Positions 1-8,370 of a DNA stretch of 64,000 nt are shown here, in pieces. Source of the DNA: Methanoculleus thermophilus (lineage in GTDB: Archaea; Halobacteriota; Methanomicrobia; Methanomicrobiales; Methanoculleaceae). The stretch is from positions 1 to 64,000 of the forward strand of contig NZ_BCNX01000012.1 of the NCBI RefSeq assembly GCF_001571405.1. The letters run 5' to 3'. Below the pieces are notes generated by a model, which saw only the letters and a program-made list of their open reading frames with translations, was not told where the DNA came from and made no database searches. The translations under genes were made by a program, and so were the position numbers. Every line of letters starts with the position of its first letter. Within the stretch, counting starts at the first letter, position 1.

Positions 1-10
1 CGGTTTTCAA

Positions 11-190
11 GGGGATATCGCCATGTGGGGGAGGGGCTGACGGGGAGTGCGACTGACCGGAGGTCAGGAGCTTGAGAAACTCGAAGAGTTTCGAGGAACG
101 AAGGGCGAAACGCCCTGAGTTCGAGCACCGTTAGGTGCGAAGGGGCGATCCCCCCTCCCCTGAAACCCCTCCCCCAGACGCGATAACCAC
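11..190. repeat. Hairpin-rich intergenic repeat, copy 1
   Basis: The G-rich arm at 27-47 matches, in inverted orientation, the C-rich arm of the second copy at 63428-63448 in 20 of 21 bases. The outer end (11-25, ending in ATCGCCATG) is nearly repeated at 63308-63323, and the other end closes with GCGATAACC (181-188), so the element has imperfect terminal inverted repeats. Inside are four short stems: 55-58/62-65, 80-85/90-95, 103-107/111-115 and 125-129/134-138. I see no coding capacity and no transposase. It resembles a non-autonomous palindromic repeat or a structured transcript; the family is unknown to me. Confidence 0.6.
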
Positions 191-374
191 TGGAAAGCCG
201 TGGGCAAGCAGATGTGCCGGTGAAGTCCACGAATCCTCGGGTACAAGAAAACAAAATGTGATCACTCATCTATCCCTCGCTCACGGTGCTCGCCCAGACT
301 TGCACTTCCGCCGCCCCTCAGAACCAGATGGCCTCTCAAATACTCTTCAGCCACACCCTGGGGCGCTGTCGCTC
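191..374. other. Intergenic, nothing recognised
   Basis: This stretch lies between the repeat and the 3' end of the flavoprotein gene. Open frames here run opposite that gene and have the skewed composition of antisense reading. No RNA gene, promoter or terminator could be supported. Confidence 0.4.
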
Positions 375-1745
375 TCACTTCCTCACCAGCGGGTAGATCA
401 TGTGGATGATATCGTAGGTGCCGCTCGGGTAAGCCCACGGGATCGCGTCCAGCGCGAGATCGTCCACCGTCAGGTTATGCTTGATAGCGAGGGCGAATAT
501 GTTGATCACCTCCTCGACGTGAGGACCGATGAGGTGCGCCCCGATGACCCGGCGGGTCTCGCGCTCGACCAGGAGTTTGTAGCCGACGTGTCTTTCGCCG
601 ATGCTCCGGTTCGTGAAGCGGCCCGAGAGGTCGCCGGCGTTGACGGTGTATGAAATCCCCTTCTCCTTCGCCCGCTTCTCCGTGAGCCCGACGGACGCGA
701 TGGGCGGGGTTGTGAAGGCGACGCTCGGGACGACCGAGTAGTCCGCGGTCCGCACGTTCCCGCCAAGGATGTTGTCGACGACGAGGTGGGCGTCCATCAC
801 AGCCACCGGCGTCAGCTGCGGGCTTAGCGGGTTTGCGTCCCCGGCGACGTAGACGGCGGGGTTTGAGACGCTCTGGAGGTAATCGTTGACCACGATGCCC
901 CGGCGGTCGGTTGCGACGTTTCCGGCCGCCAGATCGAGGCCCTCAATCATCGGGACCCGGCCGGCCCCGTGAACGACCATATCGGCTTCGAAGGTTTTCT
1001 CCTCGCCCTCTCTTCCGGCCCGCACCCGCAGGCCCGCTCCATTCTTCTCGATCGAGCGAAGCGGCATATTCGCCTGCACGTCGATCCCGATCTCCTTTGA
1101 GGCCAGCACCAGCCGCTCGACCACATCGGGGTCGAACCCCTTCAAGAGCCGCCCGCTCCGCTGGAGGATGGTCACCTTCGAGTTGGCCCTTGCTGCAACA
1201 TGCGCAAACTCAAACGAGATATAGCCCCCGCCGATGAAGACGATCCGCTCGGGAAGCGTATCGAGGTAGAGGAACTCATCGCTCGTTGTGACCAGGTCCT
1301 CTCCCGGGACGTTCAAAGGATGGGGGCGGGCACCGGTGGCGATCACGATGTAGCGGGCCGTGACCGTATCGTTGCCGACCGTTACCCGGTTCGGCCCGAT
1401 AAACCGTGCGAACCCGTGGTAGGTATGGATCCCCGCCTCCCGAAAGCCCTCCTCCTTCCGTCTCGGAATGGGGCCGGGGAACGTGCGTTCGAAAGCGACG
1501 AGCTCTGGCCAGTCGATCGAGACCTCGCCCGAGACCCCCCTCCCCTGCATATTGTGAACACGGGCCACTGTCGCGGCGGCACCGGCAAGCACCCTCTTTG
1601 GGACGCACCCCCGAAGGGCGCACGTCCCGCCGTAATCCTGATGATCCGTGATCGCTACCCGCATCCCGGCATCCCTGCAGTGCCAGGCGATGTCGGAACC
1701 GGCGACCCCGGTCCCTATGACAAGAAGATCGTACTCCCGCTCCAT
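375..1745 (-). CDS. FAD-dependent pyridine nucleotide-disulfide oxidoreductase (dihydrolipoamide dehydrogenase/mercuric reductase-like)
   Basis: A 456-aa two-dinucleotide-binding flavoprotein. The FAD Rossmann motif GTGVAG is at residues 11-16, the redox-active disulfide C42-ALRG-C47 follows, and the NAD(P) motif GGGYIS lies mid-protein. The C-terminal dimerisation domain is present, but the usual HPT..E catalytic dyad of lipoamide dehydrogenase is replaced by YPSGTYD, so lipoamide need not be the substrate. No pyruvate dehydrogenase or mer genes are nearby. It probably reduces a low-molecular disulfide or a protein partner in the cytosol. The ATG at 1745 is chosen because GGTG sits six bases upstream and the FAD domain begins there; an ATG at 1775 is the alternative. 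Confidence 0.85.
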   Translation of the reverse strand: MEREYDLLVIGTGVAGSDIAWHCRDAGMRVAITDHQDYGGTCALRGCVPKRVLAGAAATVARVHNMQGRGVSGEVSIDWPELVAFERTFPGPIPRRKEEGFREAGIHTYHGFARFIGPNRVTVGNDTVTARYIVIATGARPHPLNVPGEDLVTTSDEFLYLDTLPERIVFIGGGYISFEFAHVAARANSKVTILQRSGRLLKGFDPDVVERLVLASKEIGIDVQANMPLRSIEKNGAGLRVRAGREGEEKTFEADMVVHGAGRVPMIEGLDLAAGNVATDRRGIVVNDYLQSVSNPAVYVAGDANPLSPQLTPVAVMDAHLVVDNILGGNVRTADYSVVPSVAFTTPPIASVGLTEKRAKEKGISYTVNAGDLSGRFTNRSIGERHVGYKLLVERETRRVIGAHLIGPHVEEVINIFALAIKHNLTVDDLALDAIPWAYPSGTYDIIHMIYPLVRK

Positions 1746-1834
1746 AGCGAGCACCCGGTCGACACAGAGTGGCATAAAGGTTTACCCGGGGCTACGAGGC
1801 CCCGAATGAGGCCTGCTGGACCCGGAGAAGAGAG

Positions 1835-3622
1835 TCAGAAGTAGAGGAGGGATACGAGGCCGACGGCGATTGCAATGAAGATGACCGTCTGAGCACCCCC
1901 GGCAAAGAGGTAATCGCGGGTTCGGTAATTCCCGGGGCCCATCAGGAGGGCGTTGACAGGATGCGTCGGAAGGAGGAACGAGTTTGAGGTGCATATCCCG
2001 ACGAGGAGCGCAAGGCCACGCGGGTCGAGCCCGAGCGGATCTGCCATCACAACCGCGAGCGGAACAAGCAGAACGGTGGCGGCGATATTCGACATAACCA
2101 GTGAGAATGCAGTCGCAAGCAGTGCAATCGCGATGAGAATGAGAAACGTCGGGTACCCGGCGACCAGGTCGACAATCCGGTCGGCGATGAACCGGGCCGT
2201 CCCGGTCGTATCCATGGCGATACCGAGCGGAAGGAGGCCGGCTATCAGCACGAGCGTCCGCCAATCGATTGCCCGGTAGACCTCATCGATCGAGATGACG
2301 CGGAGGAGGACTATCGCGACCACGCCCGAAAGAAGGCTTGTCGCGATCGAGAGGCCCGTGTAGGTGAGTCCAACAGCGGCAAGAAAGCAGAGGACAGCAG
2401 TCTTTGCACCGCGTTCGCGAACCCCCGCCCGCCCCTCGATGGGAGTCACCAGAACGAAATCCTTGCTCGTCCCGAGTGCCTGGAGGCGCTCCCAGCGGCC
2501 GAGCACGATCATCGTATCCCCCGCCTTCAGGGGCAGGTCTGCAAAGTTCGTTCTTTGCTCTTTCGTCCCCGAGAAAAAAATCAGGACCTCGGCGCCATAG
2601 GTCACCCGGAATTCAAGCTCCCGGAGGGTCTTACCGATGATCGGGGCGTAGGGGCGGACGATCACCTCAGCAAACCCCACGTTCGGATCGGTCATGATGT
2701 CTGCGGAACTCTCCCCCGGCCGGACCCACTCAAGCCCGAAATCCGCCCTGAACCGTTCAACGTCACTGTCCTGCCCGAGAATGCCGAGCTCCTGCCCGGA
2801 GGCAAATCGAGTGTACCGCCACGGCGTATAGAGGACCTCACTCTCCTCGGTAAGAGATATGAGATGGAGGTTGTAGCGCGAGATCATCCGCACATCCTCC
2901 CGCGTTTTCCCGACGAGAGGGCTTTTTTCCGGGATTCGCAGATAAAAGATGCGTGAAGGGGGTTGCCAGGTCCGGATCAGCTCCTCCTGCGGGCTCAGGT
3001 CGGTCCTCTCGCGCCTGGGGAGGAGGCGATCCCCAAATAAGTAAAAGAGTGCCACCCCGGAGAGAAGGAGCGGCAGACCGATGGGGGTGACCGCAAAGAG
3101 CCCGAAAGGCGGATATCCGGCCTGCTGAAGGAGGTCGTTGAGGACGATGAGGGTGCCGGCTCCCACCATGCTGATGGTGCCGCCGAGGGTCGCGGCGTAG
3201 CCTACGGGAAGGAGGAGGCGTGATGCCGGGATCCTCGTCAAGGATGAGACTCGCAGGAGCGAGGGAAGAAAGACGGCGGTGGCCCCAACGCTCTGCATGA
3301 AGGCCGAGAGCCCGCCGGCGACGAGGGATGCAGCGGCGGTCAGCCGGCGCTCACCGGTCCCGGCGAAACCGACGATTGCACGGGCGATCCGGATGGTCAC
3401 CCCGGTCCGGTCGAGCCCCCGCCCGAGGACCATCACCGAGAGCATTGCAATGACCGCGCTGCTCGAAAAGCCGGAGAGGGCCTCTTGCGGTGTGATGAGC
3501 CCAAGCCATGTGAGCGCAAGAGTCACGAGCAGCGCGGCCACATCGACCCTGACGATACCGGTGACGAAGAGGACGGCAGAACCGATGAACACCAGCAGGG
3601 TGAGGAGGATCTCGGTCTCCAT
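1835..3622 (-). CDS. SLC13/DASS-type permease with two TrkA-C (RCK_C) domains
   Basis: A 595-aa membrane protein built as an N-terminal set of hydrophobic helices (about residues 1-195), a soluble middle with two TrkA-C-like ligand-binding modules (about 220-375), and a C-terminal helix set. Conserved SLC13-like stretches include SNIAATVLL near the C-terminus and a matching Ser/Asn-rich hairpin late in the protein (ICTSNSFLLPTHP). The family transports dicarboxylates, sulfate or related anions; the substrate cannot be read here. The ATG at 3622 is preferred because membrane helices start at once after METEI; an in-frame upstream ATG at 3682 would add 20 unlikely residues. It is downstream of the YkgJ-like gene on the same strand. 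Confidence 0.85.
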   Translation of the reverse strand: METEILLTLLVFIGSAVLFVTGIVRVDVAALLVTLALTWLGLITPQEALSGFSSSAVIAMLSVMVLGRGLDRTGVTIRIARAIVGFAGTGERRLTAAASLVAGGLSAFMQSVGATAVFLPSLLRVSSLTRIPASRLLLPVGYAATLGGTISMVGAGTLIVLNDLLQQAGYPPFGLFAVTPIGLPLLLSGVALFYLFGDRLLPRRERTDLSPQEELIRTWQPPSRIFYLRIPEKSPLVGKTREDVRMISRYNLHLISLTEESEVLYTPWRYTRFASGQELGILGQDSDVERFRADFGLEWVRPGESSADIMTDPNVGFAEVIVRPYAPIIGKTLRELEFRVTYGAEVLIFFSGTKEQRTNFADLPLKAGDTMIVLGRWERLQALGTSKDFVLVTPIEGRAGVRERGAKTAVLCFLAAVGLTYTGLSIATSLLSGVVAIVLLRVISIDEVYRAIDWRTLVLIAGLLPLGIAMDTTGTARFIADRIVDLVAGYPTFLILIAIALLATAFSLVMSNIAATVLLVPLAVVMADPLGLDPRGLALLVGICTSNSFLLPTHPVNALLMGPGNYRTRDYLFAGGAQTVIFIAIAVGLVSLLYF

Positions 3623-3703
3623 CGGGCAGACTCGGGCCTGGAGAACAGAAAAAGGTGTGGGCAGGACCAAAGAAGGCCGCAAGGGGACCTGGAGATTAGA
3701 GGG

Positions 3704-4432
3704 TTATAAGCCGTCGTAAATCGAGCGGGTGACCCGGTGCGGCTCGAAACGTCCCCGGTGGAAGACCCGGACCTCGACCTCGACGCCCTTCTGGAAGTCC
3801 CGCATCCCAAGATCGTAGGTCCGCTGGACATGCCGCAGTCCTTCACGGGCAAAGAGATCCCGGAGGGCTTTCCTGAACCGGATCGCCTGGTCGAGAAACG
3901 CCGCCTCGTACGCCCGGGTCTCCCGGGCAATCCGGAGGCACTCGGCATCATCGATCGGGTTGTTGTAGCAGCCGTGCTCGTTTAAGCCGCTGATCTGGCG
4001 CCAGTCCACGGTACCCGTCTCATCGGCCTCCCGGTGGAGCATGTAGGGGTAGATCCGGCATATGGCGAACCGCCGGTCGTAGATGGTGCACCTCCTCCCA
4101 TCCGAGAGGAAGATGCAGGAACCGTCGGGCTTCGTCTTGAGGGCGTAGCCCATGACGTAAAAGTGTCCCTGCTGGTCGCAGGCATCGAAATCGGGTGCCG
4201 GGATGACGACATCTGGTGCAAACGAGCGGACACTATCGGTGTCCTCCTCGAGCAAAAAGACGTGCCCGTTGAAGTCACGGGTGCAGCAACGGCCGCAACA
4301 TTCGCAGGAGAACCCGACATCGCGGATGATCTCGATGAACTCGTCCTCCGGAAACGCAAGAAGTCTTTCGTATTCTGCCTCAAGGGCAACGATCTGTTCG
4401 TCAAGCGTGAACGTAAACGAGCACCCTCCCAT
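3704..4432 (-). CDS. YkgJ family cysteine cluster protein
   Basis: A 242-aa soluble protein with the cysteine arrangement of the YkgJ/zinc- or iron-binding cluster family: CECCGRCC at about residues 43-50, and C-T-I-Y-D-R-R-F-A-I-C-R-I-Y-P further on, where the second Cys pair lies before a Tyr-Pro. Members are annotated as Fe-S oxidoreductases or Zn proteins without a known reaction. The gene is about 80 bp upstream of the SLC13-like permease and about 80 bp downstream of the SagB-like gene, all on the minus strand. Function remains unassigned. Confidence 0.8.
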   Translation of the reverse strand: MGGCSFTFTLDEQIVALEAEYERLLAFPEDEFIEIIRDVGFSCECCGRCCTRDFNGHVFLLEEDTDSVRSFAPDVVIPAPDFDACDQQGHFYVMGYALKTKPDGSCIFLSDGRRCTIYDRRFAICRIYPYMLHREADETGTVDWRQISGLNEHGCYNNPIDDAECLRIARETRAYEAAFLDQAIRFRKALRDLFAREGLRHVQRTYDLGMRDFQKGVEVEVRVFHRGRFEPHRVTRSIYDGL

Positions 4433-4512
4433 CCATCGTCCCAGACGTTCGTACCGGGACTGTTACCTGAGATCTATGACGGGGAGGGGGATATGCCCTT
4501 CGGCCCGCCAAC

Positions 4513-5274
4513 TTAAACCTTCCTCCCCACCGTCGCAGCGTAGATCAGGAATTGCTCTTCACCGTCGAGTCCGAGGAGCCGGTTGATTGCCGCGTCGTCG
4601 AAGGCGCCGATCGCACAGACCCCGCACCCGATACCCGATGCCGCGAGGTAGAGGTTCTGGCAGACGTGGCCGGCATCGAGGTGCAGGTAGCGGTAGCCGC
4701 GCTCGCTGTAGCGCCACGTCATCCGGCCAGGGACTGCGATCCAGAGAAAGGTGACGGCGCTCTCAAGGATATGCGGCTGGTTCAGGAAGGCTGCAGTCAC
4801 ATGCTTCGGGAGGCCCGGGTCGCGCGACTCTTCGGCAAGGCGATGCTCGAGGGCCAGGTAGCGGTAGAGCCCGGGAGGGACGTCCTCGACTCGGTTGATC
4901 AGGAGGTAGGTCTCGAAGGCGTGCCGGGCGCCCGCGGACGGGACCGTCCGGAGGGTGAAGGCCCCGTCGACCACCCTCCGGACCCCCTGGGTGCACCAGA
5001 GGAGGAATGAGAGTTCGTGGAGTGCAAGCGGCTCCGGGGCATAATCCCTGACGCTTTCCCGCTGCTCGATCGCGTCACGGAGATCGATTGCAGGAAGAAC
5101 AATATCCTCCGGTGGAGGGAGCGGGATGAATGCTCTCCCCTTCGTGTACGGGACTTCGAGCGGCGGCGGCGGACGGCCCAGCATCTGGTCCAATGGCGGC
5201 AGGTTTTCGTGCTCCGTCATCCGCATAAACTCCTTTCCCGCTTCCGAAAGGGTTCGGAGACTCCGATAGGGCAT
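4513..5274 (-). CDS. SagB/ThcOx-type nitroreductase family protein
   Basis: A 253-aa FMN-binding nitroreductase-fold protein. Typical features are the early Arg-Glu-Ser-Val-Arg (about 60-65), the Leu-Trp-Cys-Thr-Gln-Gly helix, the PSAGARHAFETYLL stretch and the LAASGIGCGVCAIGAFDD region. SagB-type enzymes dehydrogenate azolines in peptide natural products, but stand-alone archaeal members without a cyclodehydratase partner are common, and none is seen here. An AT-rich box at 5301-5308 (AAAATATT on the minus strand) is about 27 bases upstream of the ATG at 5274, which suggests a nearly leaderless transcript. An ATG at 5313 overlaps that box and is rejected. Confidence 0.82.
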   Translation of the reverse strand: MPYRSLRTLSEAGKEFMRMTEHENLPPLDQMLGRPPPPLEVPYTKGRAFIPLPPPEDIVLPAIDLRDAIEQRESVRDYAPEPLALHELSFLLWCTQGVRRVVDGAFTLRTVPSAGARHAFETYLLINRVEDVPPGLYRYLALEHRLAEESRDPGLPKHVTAAFLNQPHILESAVTFLWIAVPGRMTWRYSERGYRYLHLDAGHVCQNLYLAASGIGCGVCAIGAFDDAAINRLLGLDGEEQFLIYAATVGRKV

Positions 5275-5413
5275 ACGGGCCTTATGGCAAGAGATGACAT
5301 AATATTTTGCCAATCACACGACCCCGAGTTCTAGACAGTCGTCCGCGATTCGAATCCGGAAACGTATTAGGAGAACTCCGACCAACTATTACCACCGTAC
5401 CCGAGGCACTCCC

Positions 5414-6349
5414 ATGATAGTGACCGCAATTATGCTCATCGTCGGCCTGGCCCTCCTCGTCAAGGGCGCCGATCTCTTCGTAGGGGGCGGAAGCGGCCTC
5501 GCACTCCGATACAGTATCTCTCCGGCCCTGATCGGATCCACGATCATCGCGTTCGGCACATCGCTTCCCGAGCTCGTCGTCAGCACGAACGCCGCGGCTA
5601 CAGGAAACACCGGGATCGCCCTCGGGAATATCCTTGGGAGCAATATTGCGAACATTGCCCTCGTTCTCGCGCTCTGCACCCTCATCCGGCCCGGAATGAT
5701 TGCCGCATCTGGAGCATCGCGATCGGAACTTTTCCGGCACACCGTGCTGATGCTCGTGGCCACCGTGGCGTTTGCGCTCCTCGCTGCGAGAGGCACGCTC
5801 GACGCCCTTGCCGGGGCAGTGTTCCTCACCCTCTTCGTGATCATCCTGTACTTCCTCATACGGGAGGGGCGTGAGGAGGAAGACATCGAGATCAAGTCTC
5901 ACGGGTGGGCCGATATCCTCTACATCGGACTCGGCCTCGCCGCGGTCATCATCGGGGCACAGCTCGTCGTCGACGGTGCTGTCGCCCTCGCCGAGGCCCT
6001 CGGGGTCCCTGCGTTTGTCATAGGTCTCTCGATCGTCGCCGTCGGGACGTCGCTGCCTGAACTTGCGACATCCCTCATGGCCGCCGTACGGAATGAGGGG
6101 GCCATCTCCATCGGCAACATCCTCGGGAGCAACATCTTCAACCTCCTCTTCATCCTCGGGATAAGCCTTCTCCTCGCCCCGGTCACAATCGGGTCCGCGT
6201 TCGACATAGTCGCGGTCGTCCTCTTCTCGGTTGCGATCCTCCCCCTGATCTTTGCCCGACCGGGCATTGTCCGGGGCTGGTCGATCGTCCTGCTCATCGG
6301 CTACGCCGCCTACATCGCCTGGATCTTTGCGACCGCGCCGGTCGCATGA
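5414..6349 (+). CDS. Calcium/sodium antiporter, CaCA family (YrbG-like)
   Basis: A 311-aa integral membrane exchanger with about ten helices. The two inverted alpha-repeats are clear: GTSLPELVVS with GNILGSNIANIALV in the first half and GTSLPELATS with GNILGSNIFNLLFI in the second. The Glu in each PEL motif is the conserved cation ligand of the family. It should exchange Ca2+ or another cation for Na+ across the cytoplasmic membrane. It is the first plus-strand gene and ends just before the beta-propeller protein; the P-type cation ATPase two genes on suggests a local theme of cation homeostasis. Confidence 0.92.
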   Translation: MIVTAIMLIVGLALLVKGADLFVGGGSGLALRYSISPALIGSTIIAFGTSLPELVVSTNAAATGNTGIALGNILGSNIANIALVLALCTLIRPGMIAASGASRSELFRHTVLMLVATVAFALLAARGTLDALAGAVFLTLFVIILYFLIREGREEEDIEIKSHGWADILYIGLGLAAVIIGAQLVVDGAVALAEALGVPAFVIGLSIVAVGTSLPELATSLMAAVRNEGAISIGNILGSNIFNLLFILGISLLLAPVTIGSAFDIVAVVLFSVAILPLIFARPGIVRGWSIVLLIGYAAYIAWIFATAPVA

Positions 6350-6438
6350 GGTGGTGCCAAAACTCCGAAAAAATTCGTAGGTTACACAAACCTGATACCT
6401 CCCTGCGTCTATCTTCCTTCATTGGAAGGTGGACGGTT

Positions 6439-8370
6439 ATGGAGAACTGGAAACCGGCAATCGTCGTCGCCCTCGGCTGTCTGGTCGTCGCCGCGATCAT
6501 CGGGACCGCCCTCGCGTCGGAAGAGGACGGGGCGGAGATCAGGGGCGATCTGATCAAATTTGCATCGAAAGAGGAGATCAAGGCGTTCTTAAAAGAGAAC
6601 GCGCAAGGCAGCTGGCGCGATGGCGGGTACCACCGGGCCACCGGCGGCGTCGCGGACGAGGCCGGGGTGAATCCCCCGGCACCGATGGCGACGGCCGCTC
6701 CGACTTCGCAGGCCCGCGACTACTCCACGACGAACGTGCAGGTGGAGGGCGTGGACGAGGCCGACTTCCTGAAGAACGACGGGAAGTATATCTACATCAT
6801 CTCGGGGGAGACGCTCACGATCGTTGAGGCGTTCCCGCCGGAGAATGCGAAGATCATCTCCGAGAGCAGGATCGACGGGAGCCCGAAAGCGCTCTTTCTT
6901 GCCGGAGACCGCCTGGTGGTCTTTGCCACCACAACAGAAGAGAGAATGACCACCGTAGAAGGGAGCGTAACCCCGGTCCCGGTCTGGCGGACGGTGACGC
7001 ACGCCTATGTCTACGATATAAGCGACCGAGAAGATCCAGAACAGGTCCGGGACGTGACCTTTAGTGGCGACTACTACGATGCGCGGTTGATCGGGGACCA
7101 CGTCTACGCCCTCACGCGGGAGTCCCCGGTCTGGGTGCGGGACGACATACTCCTTCCCGAGGTGAGGACAGGCACTGCGGAGCCCATCGTGCCCGACGTC
7201 TACCGGCCAAAGACCCCCCTGCAGAACTACATCTTCTACACCGCAGGCGCCTTCTCCATCCGGAACGATACCGGCACGCCGGACGCCGAGACCTTCCTGC
7301 TTGGCTACGACACCACACTCTATGCGTCGCAGAAGAACCTCTACATCGGCTACCGCAACCAGGGCCCGGTCTCCACCGCCGGCCCGGCAGGGATCGCGGT
7401 GCCGCCGGTGGAACCCGGCACCCGCGACCGGACGCTCATCCACCGGCTCTCGATTGAAGGTGGAGAGATCGATTACCGGGCGATGGGCGAGGTCCCCGGG
7501 CATCTCCTGAACCAGTTCTCGCTCGACGAGTATGCCGGCAACCTCAGGGTGGCGACGACCGTCGAGGGCTGGACGCGGGAAGGGACAACTCAGTACAACA
7601 ACGTCTACGTCCTCGATTCCACAATGAAGACCATCGGGGCGCTCGAGTATATCGCGCCGGACGAGCGGATCTACGCCGCCCGGTTTGCCGGCGACCGGCT
7701 CTACCTTGTGACGTTCAAGCGGATCGATCCGCTCTTCGTCATCGATCTAACCGACCCGAAGCGCCCGGGCATCCTCGGGGAACTCAAGATCCCCGGCTAC
7801 TCCGACTACCTCCACCCCTACGGCCCCGACCACATCATCGGCATCGGCAAAGAGACGAGCGAGAACGAGTGGGGCGGGGTCTCGGTCGCCGGCCTCAAGA
7901 TCGCCCTCTTTGACGTCTCGGACGTGAACAGCCCGACCCAGGTCGATAGCGTCGTGATCGGAGAGGCAGGGACCGACTCCGCGGCCCTCCACGATCACAA
8001 GGCCTTCCTCTTTGTGGAGGATAGGCAACTCCTGGTCATACCGGTGAGCGAGATAAAGAAGGTCGAGAACCCCTCGTCGCGCTATCCCGGATCATATGCC
8101 CTCGAAACCTGGCAGGGTGCTTACGTCTACAGGGTAAGCCAAAAAGACGGATTCACGCTTCTCGGTAGGGTCGCCCATGCCGAGAGCGGATCCCCGTACT
8201 CCTGGTACACACCCGACGCGGTGCAACGGTCGCTCTTCATGGACGACACCCTCTATACGATCTCAATGAGGAGCATCGTCATGACCGACCTTGCCGACGG
8301 CAGCCGGATCGGCGAGGTCCTCCTCCCCTACCGCGGGGAGGTCTACCCGACCCCGTACCCGGTCTGGTGA
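6439..8370 (+). CDS. Secreted/membrane-anchored beta-propeller protein (COG4880-like)
   Basis: A 643-aa protein with one N-terminal hydrophobic segment (residues about 5-25, ending at Ala-Leu-Ala-Ser), so it is exported or anchored by a signal helix. The body shows repeated four-strand units such as Y-V-Y-D-I-S-D..D-P and F-V-I-D-L-T-D-P..P, which match the C-terminal beta-propeller proteins distantly related to WD40 seen in archaea. No catalytic motif is visible; a surface-binding role is likely. GGAAGGTGGA six bases before the ATG at 6439 fixes the start; reading from 6346 would overlap the exchanger and precede the signal segment. The 3' end overlaps the convergent ATPase gene by 28 bp. 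Confidence 0.88.
   Translation: MENWKPAIVVALGCLVVAAIIGTALASEEDGAEIRGDLIKFASKEEIKAFLKENAQGSWRDGGYHRATGGVADEAGVNPPAPMATAAPTSQARDYSTTNVQVEGVDEADFLKNDGKYIYIISGETLTIVEAFPPENAKIISESRIDGSPKALFLAGDRLVVFATTTEERMTTVEGSVTPVPVWRTVTHAYVYDISDREDPEQVRDVTFSGDYYDARLIGDHVYALTRESPVWVRDDILLPEVRTGTAEPIVPDVYRPKTPLQNYIFYTAGAFSIRNDTGTPDAETFLLGYDTTLYASQKNLYIGYRNQGPVSTAGPAGIAVPPVEPGTRDRTLIHRLSIEGGEIDYRAMGEVPGHLLNQFSLDEYAGNLRVATTVEGWTREGTTQYNNVYVLDSTMKTIGALEYIAPDERIYAARFAGDRLYLVTFKRIDPLFVIDLTDPKRPGILGELKIPGYSDYLHPYGPDHIIGIGKETSENEWGGVSVAGLKIALFDVSDVNSPTQVDSVVIGEAGTDSAALHDHKAFLFVEDRQLLVIPVSEIKKVENPSSRYPGSYALETWQGAYVYRVSQKDGFTLLGRVAHAESGSPYSWYTPDAVQRSLFMDDTLYTISMRSIVMTDLADGSRIGEVLLPYRGEVYPTPYPVW

Noticed and set aside
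135-653. Open frame of 172 codons on the plus strand opposite the flavoprotein
   Set aside because: It lies antisense to the well supported 456-aa flavoprotein and has the Arg/Pro-rich composition of antisense reading in GC-rich DNA.
4513-5274. Azoline peptide cluster around the SagB-like nitroreductase
   Set aside because: No cyclodehydratase, precursor peptide or transporter gene is nearby; the neighbours are a YkgJ-type protein and a permease.
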